NCBI GenBank assembly: GCA_003024785.1
Contig: PUQB01000704.1
Span: 36,001-100,000, forward strand
DNA length: 64,000 nt
Direction of reading: 5' to 3'
Source of the DNA: Selaginella tamariscina
Lineage: Eukaryota; Streptophyta; Lycopodiopsida; Selaginellales; Selaginellaceae
Positions 1 through 13,899 of the stretch are shown here, piece by piece (the first letter of the stretch is position 1; the number at the start of each line of letters is the position of its first letter). The translations under genes were made by a program, and so were the position numbers. The notes beneath the pieces are model-generated. The model ran no database searches, was not told the DNA's origin, and saw nothing but the letters and a program-made list of their open reading frames with translations.

Positions 1-3000
1 AAATATTTTGTTCCTTACATATTGTAAAGTATTTACATAGAATAAACTTGAGTTGCAAATAAGAGATATGTATATATATTGCAAAGTATTTATATAAACA
101 CATAAATAGCAAGTTTCGTAATATAGTTTATCAAATGAAAAACCAATTTAATAAAAATACATAAAATTTTAGTAACCAAATACTGATTACTTAGTGTAAA
201 GAAAAGAAAATATATATGTTAATGTAGTACGAGATTTAACTTATCAAATATATATACTTACTTTATTATAAGAAATATTTTACATGAAAAGTGAATCATA
301 TAAGGTTGAATAATAAAATATATCTCTTTACATTTTAATATAAGATCTTATGGAATGTAATTTAATCACATAAGTGGCATTCTCGCAGCTAGAGTTTGAG
401 AATATGAACATAAATAATTCTTAAGAATTAATAAAATACAGTGTAAATTATGAAATAGAATAGCACTTACACTCTTGACAATATTTGACAGCTTTCTAAA
501 TCTATTAACCAGCCTCACTAAAACTATGTATCATTTTCAAGAAATGTATAATTTATAAGTATTAATAATTATTAATTATAAAATAATGTTTTTTATACAT
601 TTAAGATATGAATAAATTTCACTTCAGTCCATAAAAGAGACCCATAATACATTTTCAGTTATAAAGGGAACTTAAAATAATCTATCAAAAAACATATTTA
701 TTAAAACACGCCATTATAAATATTAGACAAAATTATTTGGTTTTAGGAGTAATTAACTCAAAAAATTATGCATATTTCTTTACTTTAACATTTTCTCAAA
801 TATATAATCAACAACACCCAACACTTTGTAATATGTTGTGCATTATAGTATAAAGTGTTGTACATTATAATTTATTAATTTTAGTAATATTAAAAGGAAT
901 AGTATATATTTTTTCAAATACGATATTATTAACTAACCTTTCTTATATACGATCTATGTACTTAAAATGATTTTAATTAATGTTTCATTCTTATAAACAA
1001 TCTTTAAATCTTTAATATGTTTCTCATAAACACAAATAACTTTATATATCTTATTTAAAAATTAAAATTCTTAATTAAGTTAATAATTTCTTCAACATCA
1101 TGAGTTTTACACCACTTATTAGTTTTTTTAACATCCTTTTTTCATAAACTAATTTATATTTTAAGTAAAACGAGTAAGTGTTGGTTTTATTATGTCTTTT
1201 AAAACAATTTAACAAAATAAATTAAAAATTTAATGTTTCTAATAAAAAAAACCTTCACAAGCACTTATATTTCTTTATGAAATGAGCAACTTAATTCAAC
1301 TTATTAATATTGTTATATAAGAGATACAAAACATTATATATACATTGTTCATGTGCAATATAAGGAAAATCAATAGTCAAATACTTTTCCATATTTATAC
1401 AATTGTTTGTATTATTTATAATGAATTTTATAACATTTTAAACTTTAATTTTCTTAATAATAAGTTTTAACTACCTATTAATTAATATTCATTTATGATA
1501 TTTCACAAAGTATTAGTAGATTTTAAGAAAACATATATAATACTTACAATTATAAATTTTTATTTTTGTTTATATTTTAGAAACACCTCAAAAGATTTTA
1601 TTGCATTAAGTAAAATTCTCTCTCTTTTAAGTAATGTTCATTTTTAATATTTTCTGAAGCATTGATATATTTTAAAAAAACACATATATAAATACTTGCA
1701 ATCATAAAATTTATAATTGTTTTTTCATATACCATTATTATTTATTAATGCATTCATAATTTTTTTTTAACTACCCCCCACTCGTTACATTTTCTTATAT
1801 AAGTTATTATATCTCTTATTTAAATATTAAACATGTAAGGCCTCATACTTTTTAATATAAAGACATAATAAAAATTAATTCATTTAATATTATTAGAATC
1901 ATTCATTTTATTAAGACTTAAAGAGCTATAGATAGAATTTAAATATCATTTCAAAATGAAAATTATATAATGTTGAATAGTAAAACATTTGTATATTAAC
2001 AACTAGGTTACACTTTAATGATATGAAAAATAATTAATATCAATTATTTATTTAAAAATAAATCTTTATATGTTTCATGCCTAGGTTAAACATGATATTT
2101 AATTAGTACATGTACCTTTAATTTAAGATATTAATTTTGTAATAGCTTCATAATTAAATCTTTTGTGTATATCATTAATAATTAATATTATTTCATAACA
2201 AAATCAACCTCAATACCTTATAATTCTTAAGGTTCTTATTACATTTTTATTAATTAATAAAAATTAAGTATTATTTATTTTTATTCAATTATGTGAAACC
2301 AACACTATGTAATATATATTAACCATACATATTAATATGAATTCATTAATGTGTTATAATAATAATTTCGATTCCCTGCTTGTTCCACCACCAAATTATA
2401 TTATTTAGTTCTTACCTCATTTTATATATATATATATGTGTGTGTGTTAATATAATATGATGTTTTAGCTCTATATATAATTATAAACTAATGTACAATT
2501 ATAATGTAAATAAATTTATATATAAAGCTTATTATTGTAAACTTATATTTTATAATTTATTTAATTATAAATGAAATAAGTATTAAAACATTTATTTACC
2601 ACATAAATTCTCTCTTATTTATATAAAGTACATGACATTAACTTTATTTTAACATAGAAGTCTGATTTTAAGTAACTATTAAATAAATTATCATTCAATA
2701 TAATTAAATTAGCTCCAATTTAAACATTATATTATGAATCATTTTAAAAACTTTATTAATTCTAAGATATTAAATTTACATGGATGTGAACTTTATAACC
2801 AATATTAAATTTACATAGGAAAGGAAACGTTATTAAAGAAATCTTTAAGAATTAAGACTTTCCTATAGGGCATATACTAAAAGTGATTATAAGATAATTC
2901 ATGAGTTTAAACAACAGTGAAAATACAAATTAATTTAATATTAACACAAATATTCTAACATTAATAAATATTGAAATATACTATGATAAAAAAAATAGTA

Positions 3001-3164
3001 TAAAGATTTTACATAGAATAGTTTTTATAACTCAATATAAATAAATGCAGGTATTCATATATATTGCAAAATATTTATATAAATGAAGATGGCAAGCTTA
3101 AATGAGATATTGTTATCCATAATAGAAGTATATAGTTTAAAAAATAGAACAACTTAACCAAAAT

Positions 3165-3166
<2 letters not shown>
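1..3166. other. AT-rich noncoding DNA
   Basis: No open reading frame of note and no recognisable element. Short runs of A, T and TA dominate and stops are frequent in all frames. Nothing here looks like a transposon end or an RNA gene. Confidence 0.7.

Positions 3167-3246
<80 letters not shown>
3167..3246. repeat. Compound (CT)n-(AT)n microsatellite
   Basis: An uninterrupted run of about 23 CT units passes directly into about 16 AT units. It lies some 300 bp beyond the stop codon of the minus-strand VAP27-like gene, so outside its coding part. Confidence 0.95.
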
Positions 3247-3248
<2 letters not shown>

Positions 3249-3545
3249 TACTAATAAAATACATATTCAGTCCAATACAGGCTTTGGATACGTTTCTTAA
3301 GTGCTTTATAAGTTATTCAATAATAACAACTAATAATTAATAAACTACGTAGATACCTATGTATAAAACAAGGATATAACATTAACATCTTTAAATTATT
3401 ATCTTTAATATCTTTATTATATTTAAATTATTATCTTTATTAACTTTAATTACCTTTCTAAATTAAAATAAAGTTATAAATATTCAAAAGTATAAAATTT
3501 AGAAATTATACGTATTTTATTTGTGCAAGCTTGCCTCTGAGTCGT

Positions 3546-4870
3546 TTAGCTAATCAAAAAGCCAATTAAAATGCCAAGTAAACCAACCAGTAGAACTACA
3601 AGAAAAGAATATCCCGTTTGTCTCTCCAACTTCCTCCTGTTCATTGTTGACTATAACAAATCATATTAGTATTAGATTAATATAATTCAATTTTTCATAA
3701 ATACTTGTTTTGTATATATAATAAAACTAATTATAAAACTTACCAATTCTTGCTGTAGGCGTTGGCTCAAGCCAACGGCAGCATTTCTTTCTTCCGAAAC
3801 TGTTGTCAATGCAGCATTGACCTACAATGAGTTTATTGATTTACATACACGCGTCTATATGTCCTATGTGTGTGTGGGTGTGTATTTATATCATAATATG
3901 TGTAAGAAGAACTAACCTCTTGAATCTTTGCTTTCAAAGCAGCCGAGTCCTTAGCCTGCAAGTGTAATATTTAAACCGTTTATAATAAAAATAATTCAAT
4001 ACAATCGAGATTATGTTAATAAACCTACAGAAATGACTTACATCATCCCGGTATGCATCTCCGTTGCTTGCTGTGTTATGATCATTGTCAGGGAACACGT
4101 AAACAACTCTAAGCTTGGTTTCAAATAATTCATTCCCAGAATCCTTTGTAAACTACAAATATAAACATAAAATATATTACAGCACAATATATAAATATAA
4201 ATATCATACCATTTCTTGGTTAATATCACCAGCAGTAAATCCATCTGGTGCTACAACACTTTGCACCAGAAACTTGTCTTTACATTGAGGGTCCGCTGGT
4301 TGTTCATGTTGTGCTTGCATTGTAACTACAAACCCAAGATTTAAAACATCAACACACACACACACACACGCGCACACATACCAGTTATTTCTGATGTGCT
4401 TCGAGGCAAGAGAACACCTGTGTTGGGCCGGACAGAATACTTCCTGGGAGAAGTAGTTTTAACCTGCAACAATTGTAGTATAATTGAAAAAATATGCATA
4501 ATACAGATACCACTTGTTATATACACATACATATCATACCTTGAAAGCAACATAGAACTCATTACTGTTGATTAGTTTCAATGTACTCGTAATCTGTTTA
4601 TTTAACTTGACTGCGAAAACACAAATTCGGAAGAGATCAGCTAGTGTGTATATATATCTATTAAGAGAGAAAAAACGCACAGCATATATCAAAACACAAA
4701 TTTGACTCAGATCAGCTAAGAAGAAGGATGTATAATGTACGTATGATATGTGTGTGCGTGTATGTATGTAAATATATGTGTATGTATATTTGGAGTAACT
4801 TACATGGGAATTTTAACTCAGATGCATCTACTTGGAGGAGTTCTGAGAGATCGGAAGCGCCTGACGCCAT
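3546..4870 (-). CDS. VAP27-like vesicle-associated protein (MSP domain, tail anchored)
   Basis: Eight exons read from the minus strand: 4870-4804, 4610-4540, 4463-4382, 4325-4210, 4152-4042, 3955-3917, 3821-3744 and 3650-3546. All have GT-AG borders and the phases agree, giving 222 residues. It starts MASGASDLSELLQVD. The MSP domain fills about the first 125 residues, with the VAP signatures KYSVRPNTGVLLPRSTSEIT and TVTMQAQ. A short coiled coil follows (exons 6-7). The C-terminus is a hydrophobic tail anchor, SFLVVLLVGLLGILIGFLIS. Family knowledge: plant VAP27 proteins sit on the ER, bind FFAT-motif partners and tether ER to the plasma membrane and other organelles. This is the one multi-exon gene in the window where I found no frame break, so the product is probably complete. 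Confidence 0.93.
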
Positions 4871-4964
4871 AGCTCCTGCAGCTGTGGAAGAACCCTAAAA
4901 ACAAACCCGTAGCTTTTGCAGGAATTGAACGTCCAACTCCGCGTGTGATGCCGCGTGGCGTTTC

Positions 4965-4983
4965 CCACGTCATCGTGACGTGG
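4965..4983. promoter_or_regulatory. Palindromic bZIP-type element upstream of the VAP27-like gene
   Basis: CCACGTCA, a 3-base spacer, then TGACGTGG: a perfect 8-bp inverted repeat about 95 bp upstream of the VAP27-like ATG. Each arm joins the ACGT core of G-box/C-box sites with TGACG, the motif bound by plant TGA-type and other bZIP factors. Function is inferred from sequence and position only. Confidence 0.5.
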
Positions 4984-5151
4984 CATTGGCGCAATTTTCT
5001 TATAGTTAATGGGATTTGTAACGTGCTGATGTTAGCTCGTCCGTCATATCACCATCGTCACTCGTATGAATATATTGATATTATATACGAGATATTAAGT
5101 AAGGTCATTAGAAAACACCTAGAATTTTTAAACAGTAATTTGCCTGAATAA

Positions 5152-6445
5152 GAATATACCAAAACTGATTCTAAGAATCTTTATTAAGGTTTGCAATGAT
5201 ATATTGAGTAATGTGATATAAACAAGACAAATGTATCTTATATAATAAATTTATCATTTTAAATCTTAAATCCCGTGTATTATTGACACAGATTATTAAC
5301 AAGGTTAAGGATAATAATTAAATTAAAAGTAAATTCATTAGGTTAATGATATAACTTATTAAAATTAAATTTATTAAGTTAAAATAATAATTAAATTAAA
5401 ATACCTTACCAAATTAAAAAAAATAACAATCCAGTTAAGGGCTCTATAACTTATTTTAAACTCATCTTTCCACTGTTATTTAATTTTAAATATCCTTCTC
5501 ATTAAATCGTTAAATAATTAAGGCCATGCATAATGCATAGATAAGTCCACCAGCTTAAAGATTGTTAAATAATTAACAATTTTAATTAAAGGTGAGTCCA
5601 TTAATTAATAAATTATTATTAAATAATTAAGCCCACCACATGTGTACTAATATGTATATAAATATTAAGAAATTAAAATTTAATTATTACTGTCACATAG
5701 AGTGACTTTATAAATATTTAAATCTAGGCTACGTTCGTAAAACACATATACGGTGTTTAGAGCATCACAAATTTGAAACTGCATATACGCTGTGCGAGAT
5801 TGAGATGGGCAATATTATATATCTATTTAATACACACAGTTAATTGTCAATCGCGTGGAATGTGCGTGTGCGTGTACTGTTTACATGTATGAATGCAGCC
5901 TGTCTCCTCTCCCTCTCTCTCTTGTTTCGTCGCAATGAACACATATATATATATACGTACACACGTTCTGCTGTCCCTGGTTTTTGCGTATTCCATATAT
6001 GCAACTTAGTCCGTAAATTTAATCTACACATATCTACATCATATATACACATAGCATTCATATTACAACATTCAATGTATCATACAAACTAACCTTTTGC
6101 GAGGAGACATTCATATAACCACAGCTGGGAAAAGCATATAAACATATACAATGTCGTATGCGTGATAAACTCTATTGTAAAAAATATTATTTGGCACCGA
6201 CAAACGCCAAAGACATCATTTGTAAGGCACACACGCACGCGCGCGCACATACACATATACACGTATGTATTTTAAAGTATATGCATCTAGTCAATTTTAC
6301 CACTAAAGGCCCAAATGCATTGTACTTGAGTGCTGTTTGATTCCCCGTGCTCCATAGTTCGTTTATGTTTGTGGATCTCAGTTTCCACTAATATGTGTAT
6401 ATATATATACACATATCGGCACACAAGATATGCATATCTACTCAC
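5152..6445. other. AT-rich intergenic region
   Basis: AT-rich DNA between the VAP27-like promoter and the UPF0643-like gene, with short TA and CA/TG runs. The small ORFs here (for example 5840-6092 on both strands) are driven by microsatellites and have no protein-like composition. Confidence 0.6.
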
Positions 6446-7217
6446 ATGCCTCATCAACACGCGGAGTGTGTATACACCTTGTTCCAAGGATTAACACCCA
6501 CGCCTCTTGCATATACGCATCCGCTCTCCACACCTCTGTCTGAATGCTTTGAATTCAAGGCTCTCTTAAACAAGATGCATGGGTTGAAACAGCACAGGTT
6601 TTATGTGGTCGTGTTTCGATCTGTCCGAAGTTTAAATGCAGATGACGAGCTTCTTTATGCATTGGATGCTGCTGCTCAGGCTGAAGCCCACAAGTCTGGA
6701 GGCCTCTTGAAGGTACTTGCTGTGTGCGCGTACGTGTCTGTGCGTGTGCGTGTCACACACGCACACATAGGCCTCTATGCTGTTTCATTGCCTATCCAGT
6801 ACTGCATATGTTGTTTCTTTTGTTACGTATCTATATTTATCAACACAGTTCATTATGACATGAAAACATATCTTTGTGGACATGAGGTGTCGATCTTCGG
6901 TTCGAAACCCTGCAGCATCAGTTTCCCCATGTTAATCCAACGGCCATTTTCTTCTCATAACAGACGGCCAGGATTGTACTTCCCATATATTCTAACTTAC
7001 TATTACAGTATTGGTATGGGACCTTGAACAGCAGGAGGAGTGTCTTGCAACGTGCATATGGGAAACAAGAGAGGATGCCGTACGCGCATCGACAAAGCCT
7101 GCACATGTACGGGCTGCTTCCGTGGCATCCCAGATGTACGACACGTATGAAATAGAAACCTACTGGCTCGAACTCTCGACGCCTTCGTTCAACTTCAAGC
7201 TCATTGGCAAGCGCTAA
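6446..7217 (+). CDS. UPF0643-like conserved protein
   Basis: Exon A ends at 6712 (AAG|GTACTT) and exon B runs 7009-7217. Conserved parts: STPLSECFEFKALLN, HRFYVVVFRSVR, a run ending SGGLLK at the exon A border, YWYGT at the start of exon B, then ECLATCIWETREDA. The pattern LLK-YWYG-LATCIW-REDA matches the UPF0643 family of fungi and plants (from memory; function unknown to me). YWYGT and ECLATCIW are in different frames; a 1-base break lies near 7027-7040. The start is uncertain: ATG at 6446 is the nearest good in-frame codon upstream of the conserved part, and a further upstream exon is possible. It lies just upstream of the bHLH gene on the same strand. Confidence 0.6.
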
Positions 7218-7414
7218 TCAAGTTTTAATTCTTTCTAATTATCTGATTAATAAAGAGATATTCTTTAATATCCACCGCCAGAATTTCCGTTGGGTGCATT
7301 AACGATAACGGTAATGGTAAGCGTCCGTTTTTGGTGTTTGAAAATCACAATTATGAAAATGATGACGTCCTTTGCTGAGCTGGAGCAAGGACAGCCTTCA
7401 GATTGGCGGCCGTG

Positions 7415-7420
7415 TATAAA
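7415..7420 (+). promoter_or_regulatory. TATA box for the bHLH gene
   Basis: TATAAA followed by GG, about 290 bp upstream of the first bHLH ATG and about 200 bp after the UPF0643-like stop. Position and context suit a plant TATA box with a 5' leader of about 250 bases; the ORF at 7290-7544 would then straddle promoter and leader rather than code. Confidence 0.4.
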
Positions 7421-7701
7421 GGCCGGTATACATTGCCATTTTTCAAATCATTGGAACATCACACTTGGGGAAATCATAGCCGATAATCTCCTATCCGAGG
7501 GCTGTCTTTGTTCGTCAACATCTGACGGTAGCCATGGTTCTTGATTCTTGGATTAGGGTTCTTCCCAAACACTTGGTCTTCCGTACGATTTTAGATTTTC
7601 AGTTTTCTTCTCAGGAATTTTGCCACATTTTTCTACTGTTTCTAGAAAATGTAAGCGATTCAATCTGCATTCTCAGAAAAAACTAGTTTTGTGCGGTTTC
7701 T

Positions 7702-9254
7702 ATGGAAGATTACAGCCCGAATCCTTCAAAGTCCGAAGAATTTCTTGCAGCGCCACAGTTTTGGAGCTATCCAGTCGCTCAATCGTTGAGTTTGACGGCT
7801 CAAGATCATGATCCGGGGTGGATGCCGCAATGCGGCATATTGGCCGGCTTCCGAATTTCTCCAAGAAGGCGATCATATGAGCAATCGGATGCTTTCGGAA
7901 ATCTATGGCGGCAGCAGATGGATGTTTCCTTTGGCGAATCAGCTGTGGAGTTCGTATGATTCGCTCCCGGACTTGGAAGCGGAGTCCGATCAAATTCGAG
8001 AGGATTATCAAGAGTCGATGCTTCAATTAGTCGGATCGGTCGATGAAGGAAGCTCTTCTGAGGAACGTTATCCATATTATGTCCCGGTCTCTCAGCATGC
8101 GTGCGAATGTCATAGTCTGGAGACAGAGCAGATGAAGAAAGTCTGGATTTCTTCGGGAATCGGAAGCAACGATCGTCATGAGACCGGTATTCATGATCAA
8201 GATTATCTGGGATTGGATGGGAATCAGCGGGAGCCGCCTAACAAGCTGCGGAAACTATGGGATTCTCAGGAAATCCCGACTGAAAGTCAGCATTGTGCTC
8301 TTAATTTACAATCAACTGAGGTACATTCACACGTATGCACGCACACATCGATTTTCTGTTTTATTTGTCAGTGTTTTGACATGTGTACGATGTAATGTAC
8401 ATGTACAGTTCTTTTCAAGTACATAGCATTTAGTTGGCATTTAGGTACTCTACACGTAAACAGTGCCCATATGCATGCACGCATGAACCTGTCTTAAGCA
8501 AATACGTTGATGGGTATTCATAATATTTATATTCAGAGTGGATATATGTATATTAATTCTACGTGTTTATCATATACTCACTCACGCATGTGGATCTACA
8601 GTGATATGATTATAAGACGACTCACGTACTTTGTAATGTGTGTGTGTATGTGTGTGTGTGTGTGTGTGTGTGATATACAAAACCTACATCTGTAGAAGCA
8701 GCGTGGCATGCACAAGTCATCAACATTGTGCTCAACAACATTGGCACATTCGAATTTCATCATCGACAAAACCGGCGTCAGCATTTCGGAATAAGCCAAA
8801 CGAAACCCGGAATATGCCTGTTGATCCACAGAGCGTTGCAGCAAGGGAGCGAAGAAAAAGGATAAGCGAGCGTGTACGATGCCTGGAGAAGTTAATTCCA
8901 GGTAAACACACACATGTATGTATGTAGTGTATATGTCTAGATATAGGGTTGCATCCGTGTATATATACATGTGCAAATAGACGGTCTCACTATATCTTGT
9001 GCATATACACATGCACACAGACGATATATACACATGTGTATATAGCTGTAAGTTACAGGTGGGAGTAAGATGGACACGGCGAGTATGCTAGACAAGCAAT
9101 ACGGTATGTGAAGTTTCTACAGATACAGGTGAATATTCTGGAATCCTTGGGTGATTCCAAGAATGATAGCTCGTTGGTTTTGTCGAGGAGCTTCAAGAGG
9201 CTCTTTTCAGGAAGAGGTGCTGGTGTTGCTGCTATCTCACAGTCAGCTAAGTAA
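7702..9254 (+). CDS. bHLH transcription factor, class VIIIb-like (HECATE/INDEHISCENT group)
   Basis: Exons 7702-8320, 8696-8901 and 9059-9254. The basic region and helix 1, DPQSVAARERRKRISERV then LEKLIPG, end exon 2. Exon 3 continues GSKMDTASMLD and helix 2. VAARERR.RISER and PGG.KMDTASMLD are diagnostic of the HEC/IND/bHLH87-88 class VIIIb, nuclear DNA-binding regulators of growth and organ patterning. The H-E-R DNA-contact pattern is altered: E and R of ERRKR are present and A stands where many E-box binders have H, as in this class. The exon 2/3 junction phase (CCA G|GT) is right. Breaks: one base short between 9096 and 9097 inside helix 2, one apparent frame change in exon 1 (7808-7900), and one between exon 1 and the bHLH frame in exon 2. 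The N-terminus is not recognisable. A start at 7808 is an alternative. Confidence 0.8.
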
Positions 9255-10719
9255 CTTAAAATTCTAGTATTATGTTAAAAGCTAATGATAGTAACAAAAC
9301 ATATATATACAATTATACATATATATTCACACACATATAACACAAATACAATATTTTAACTGTATATGCTAGTACTGTTAGGTTAACTCGTGTAACATTA
9401 TCAGAGTATATAATATGGTCAGAATAAGCATTAAGATTTTGAGACTAACTAACGAGAGACTTACCAGTCTTAATCATATTCATCTTCTTAATCATGCTTA
9501 TTAGTGTCAAAGGCATCTTCTTAGTGAATGAATCTTCTTGATCATAGTCACTAAGAGGATAGTCTTAGTCATTGCATTTTCTAAAGCATCTTTCTAATCA
9601 TAAATGGTAGTTTTCTAATTATAGTCATTAGTGACTCCATTATTCATTATTAAAATGTTTTTGGATATAAATTTTTAATGATGTTAATATTAAGATTAGG
9701 AAGATGCTTCATTTTTTCATTATTAAAATGTTTTATGATACAATGATGCTAAGAGGATGCTTTCAATATTAAAGGTATCATTAGATTAGCACTAGGAAGA
9801 TAATAAGATCTTTAATACAAAGATTTTAAAAAGATGCTTTCAACACTAAAGATTAAGAAGATGTTTTTAATATAATGATGCTAAGAAGATGCCTACAATA
9901 CTAAAGATTAAAAATATTTTGAATATATTTTTACATTAATGCTGTCTTTGTTAACTTTTCAAAATATGATAATTATTAAGTCAATTTTGATTAAAAGGAT
10001 GTTTTTAATCCCAGATTGTTACATTTATCAATATTAATGTCTTTTACAAATTGTTATATTCAATAATATAAGTCTGTCTTTATCATTTATTTGAATATAA
10101 CTTATTTCGTAGTTGTTGATTAAAATAATTTATTATATCAATTTTGATACTTTCGATATAAATTGGACTCAAGACTTTATATGATTTTAAATTTTTTAAT
10201 ATGTTATATTAATGAATTTAATAAAAAGGCAATTCTTTATGAATATGTTTGCAAGATTCTTGAAATTCTTTATATTTTATAGATTCTAGAGTTTTTCTTT
10301 AAAATGATTTAAATATTATTAATCTTAATTGATTTATATACTTTATTTATTTACATACAAAAAATACACAGAATTATTAATCTCACAAAATAATTAAAGA
10401 TCAATAATTAATTTGTTAATCTTAATGCGGCATAAGATTTTTTCTTTTAATTTCAGAGCTTTATATGAACAGTAAGGTATCTCGAAAATACGTGATAAAA
10501 AACGTAAAGAAAATAAATGCGTGAAAAAGACATGAATCAACATTGAAAAAATAATTAAACTAGTTAGAAAGATAAAAAGAAATAAAACTATTAAAATATT
10601 ATAAAAAATAAATAAATAAAAAATCCAAAGTCAAAATAGTTGAGCCTTCCCTAGTTGTAATTAAAGGTGTGTAATATTTAATAATAAGCTTAATTTTACT
10701 TTATGTCTCACACTTACAT

Positions 10720-10758
<39 letters not shown>

Positions 10759-11652
10759 AGTTATATAATAATCAGCTATATATTAAAATATTTTATATGA
10801 ATTAAAATATGTAAATAAATATATTAAATATATATACATTATTATCATTATGCTCATGTATATATATGTATGTGTCATGCACATACATTTGCCTATATGT
10901 GTAATTTAGAATTTATGTGTCATCAATGAGTCATTATGATAATTATAATCTTAAACTAGTGTTTGGTGTGTCCTCAACTCTTATCAGCACACACGTGGCA
11001 TTATAAACACCGGTTGAGTGTTTGTGTGTTATCAATTCTTCATTAACGTCCATTTTAAATTTTAAATTCTATTGTTGTGCATGACTATGCATAAGCACAT
11101 GTTAAAAATAAATTCAACATATTAAGAATAATAAATGGATTAAAAATTTAACTTAAGAATAAATTCACTAAAGTAAAAGTTAAGAGTCATTAATTAATTT
11201 ACATTAAGCATAGGTAAATTAAAAAACTTAAAGATAAATTAATTATGTTAAAGATAGCAATTAAATTAAGGATTTAACTTACCAAATTAAGAATAAATAA
11301 TTAAATTAATGGTAATTAAATACATAAATTTAAGGATAAATTTATTAAGTCAAGTATAATAAATGGGATATAATTAGGTTAAGGGTTCATAAATTAATAA
11401 ATTATTATTAAATAATTAAATTGACCAACAACTAATATTTTTCATAAGTCTTTAATATTCATAATTAATTTATAAAATTAACATCTAATTTTTTTAATAC
11501 TTATAATTATTAATTATATTTTGTGTATTTATGAATACATAAATACATGTTAAGCCTACACCACCCTTTTATTAATCTAATTAATCTTATATAATTAATT
11601 AAAAAACACTAAAAACTAGCTAAAAAACCTGTCATATGTAAAAATAGAATAA
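9255..11652. other. AT-rich intergenic region with degenerate AAGATG repeats
   Basis: No gene seen. From about 9440 to 9910 a loose repeat around AAGAAGATG and CATCTTCTTA recurs in both orientations, together with words such as ATACTAAAGATTA. A (TA)n(TG)n microsatellite lies near 10720-10760. Confidence 0.55.
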
Positions 11653-11849
11653 TGGCCTCCGCACCTGTCTCTTGGTTAAAAGTCTCTTTTAAGCATTTCA
11701 AAGAAATGTTTTTAAAACCAAATTGCTGATGTTTTTTGCACATATCCTTTTAGCAATTTCCATTTATCATTTTCAAAGTAGAATTCAAATTCAAATTTTG
11801 AATTTCAGATAATGTGAGCTTCAGCTCAATCTTCATTTTGGAATGAAAT

Positions 11850-13042
11850 TCACTGGGCAATAACATGACGAATTTCAATTCTGTCCTTGGTCGCATTTAG
11901 CACATCTCGATATTTCTTCCTCTTGAGCTTAAGTGTTATCTTCAGCATTGCCTTCCATCCTACGATGTTCATCAAGCAATGCCTCCACATTCGATCCTTC
12001 AAATCAATGAACAAATTATGCAAAATGCAACAACTCGCCCATATGTTTGGCATGTTTTCCACCGCCATCCATTGTTGCTGGTCCAAAAACCTAAACTTTT
12101 GTTTTAGCAGCCTGAAGGCATCCTCCACAACCACTCAAGCTTTTGTATGTTGCCTGTTGAAATTCCTTGTAATAACGTTGTCAGCTTGGCCAAGCCCCAC
12201 TACAAAATAGTTAAGTGATTCAATCAAAGGATTTCAAATCAATTTATTACCTTTGTATGGAGTGAGGATCCAAGGAGCAATTGATACCCCTTATCACTTA
12301 CCATATATGGTTTCATCTTTTGGCCTAGAAGATATATCTCTGGCTGTTGAAGAACTCGTTCTTGTTCTATCTTTTGATTTAAAAGGTTGTTTCTATAGAC
12401 TCTCATGTCATGAACACTACTGAAACATCAAATTAAACATTTCAATTCAATATAACTACTGAAAGAAAATATCTGGCTAGCCTGCGTATATGCTGATGAA
12501 TCTCTTCTTGGCATTCACTACAACTTGCATGACGACTGAGTAGTCATGTTTCCTATCACAGTAATCTTGGCTGCACCTTTTGGTTGCACAATTAGAAAGT
12601 GGGTGCAATCGATAGCACCCACAACATTTGGCAAAGTTGCTTTGTCACCTCCGGAATCTTCTGCTGCTTGCCATACCTCCTCTGCTGCTGATGGGAGCTT
12701 CAACATGTGCCCAAACACCTGAGTGATAGCTGCACAAGTGTCCAAGAGAATCTCTTGAAAAGTTGACTTCCCTATCTCATATAACTCAGTGATAGTTTTA
12801 GTGTCAAAATTGTGGATGAGTTTGTGTAGGGTGGCGGCAACCAAACTCGAACAAGAACTACAACCTTGTAGCGCGTGTTTTGACATTTGAATCACTAGGG
12901 CCAATTGCCCACATAGGTGAATAAATGTGTCCTTTGACATCATCAACAACTCGTACCATCGAGGATCGTCGTAGAAGTTACACATATAAATATCAAACCA
13001 TGTAACACTCCTTGGCTTCACCCACCACAAACCTTCATTCAT
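11850..13042 (-). pseudogene. Harbinger-type DDE transposase remnant
   Basis: Two minus-strand blocks. The upstream one (13042-12518) contains a helix-turn-helix-like part and LPNVVGAIDCTHFLI, the first catalytic D motif (consensus LPNVIGAIDGTH). The downstream one (12134-11850) contains VVEDAFRLLKQKFRFL and the ASCCILHNLFID motif, the C-terminal part of the HARBI1 nuclease. The stretch between them (12135-12517), where the second catalytic D should be, is interrupted by stops. Known function of the family: cut-and-paste transposition together with a Myb-like partner. This copy is very unlikely to be active. Confidence 0.8.
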
Positions 13043-13899
13043 CGTTCTAGTCGAAGCTGCTACAAGTTTACCAGTATGTTGTGCATGTCCTCATCAATGT
13101 CGTCTTCACCTTCAACAGCTAAACTCTAGATCACAGCTTCAACTCTTTGGACCACAAGAGCTTGAAAGTCCTAAAGCTGTTGAAAAAGTTGAACTCCAAA
13201 CATCAAAAGGGAGATGAGCATCAACTTCAATTGCTGCATGCACAATATAATTGTTTAGATATATATATCTATATATAAAATAAATAAATAAAGTGCAATA
13301 ATATTCTTAAAATAACGTGCAATTATCTTAAAATACTAGGTCTCCCTTTTAGGAAAGGCAGAAGATGTCCTAGGAGCTGGAGTAGTAGAAGCTTGCTTGG
13401 GTTCATATAACCGGCCAAAGATCTCTGTCAACTTCTAGAAGGAGTTGGCTAGAGAAAGCTTGCTTGAGCAACCGAAGTGGAGGCATGAGCAGCTTGAGCA
13501 GAGGCCTCTACATTCTTTCAGTTAGTTTATAGCTGCGTTCAAACTGATCCTTCTTCATCTCCAACTGCAACCTCATGTTCTGCATGTCATGCTGGTGTGG
13601 CTTCCTAGAGCAGCAACCAGTGTCTCGTTGCTCTTTTTTTCTTCTTCCTGCCCATGCTCCCTACAACCTAATCACCATCACCACAATCAACCTCACTCTC
13701 GGGTTGCTGCTCATTTGATGCTAGTTTCTCTCTAAGCTGAAGAGGCCACGAGGCACCATGACTAGTATGTCCTTCCACCAGTTGTCCAAGGCCTCAAACC
13801 AGCACTGAGGAAAGTCATTGGGGATCTTGGGTTAGACTTTTTCTCCTCCAATGACAAGCTCCAGTAATTCCTAGCTCCAGATGCGATGATAATCATTGA

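Noticed and set aside
4945..5151. Small plus-strand ORF next to the VAP27-like promoter
   Set aside because: Overlaps the regulatory palindrome, runs into AT-rich DNA and shows no domain or splice partner.
8596..9033. 145-codon minus-strand ORF across the bHLH exon 2
   Set aside because: Antisense to a clear bHLH domain and rich in Tyr/Cys/His from TG and TA microsatellites.
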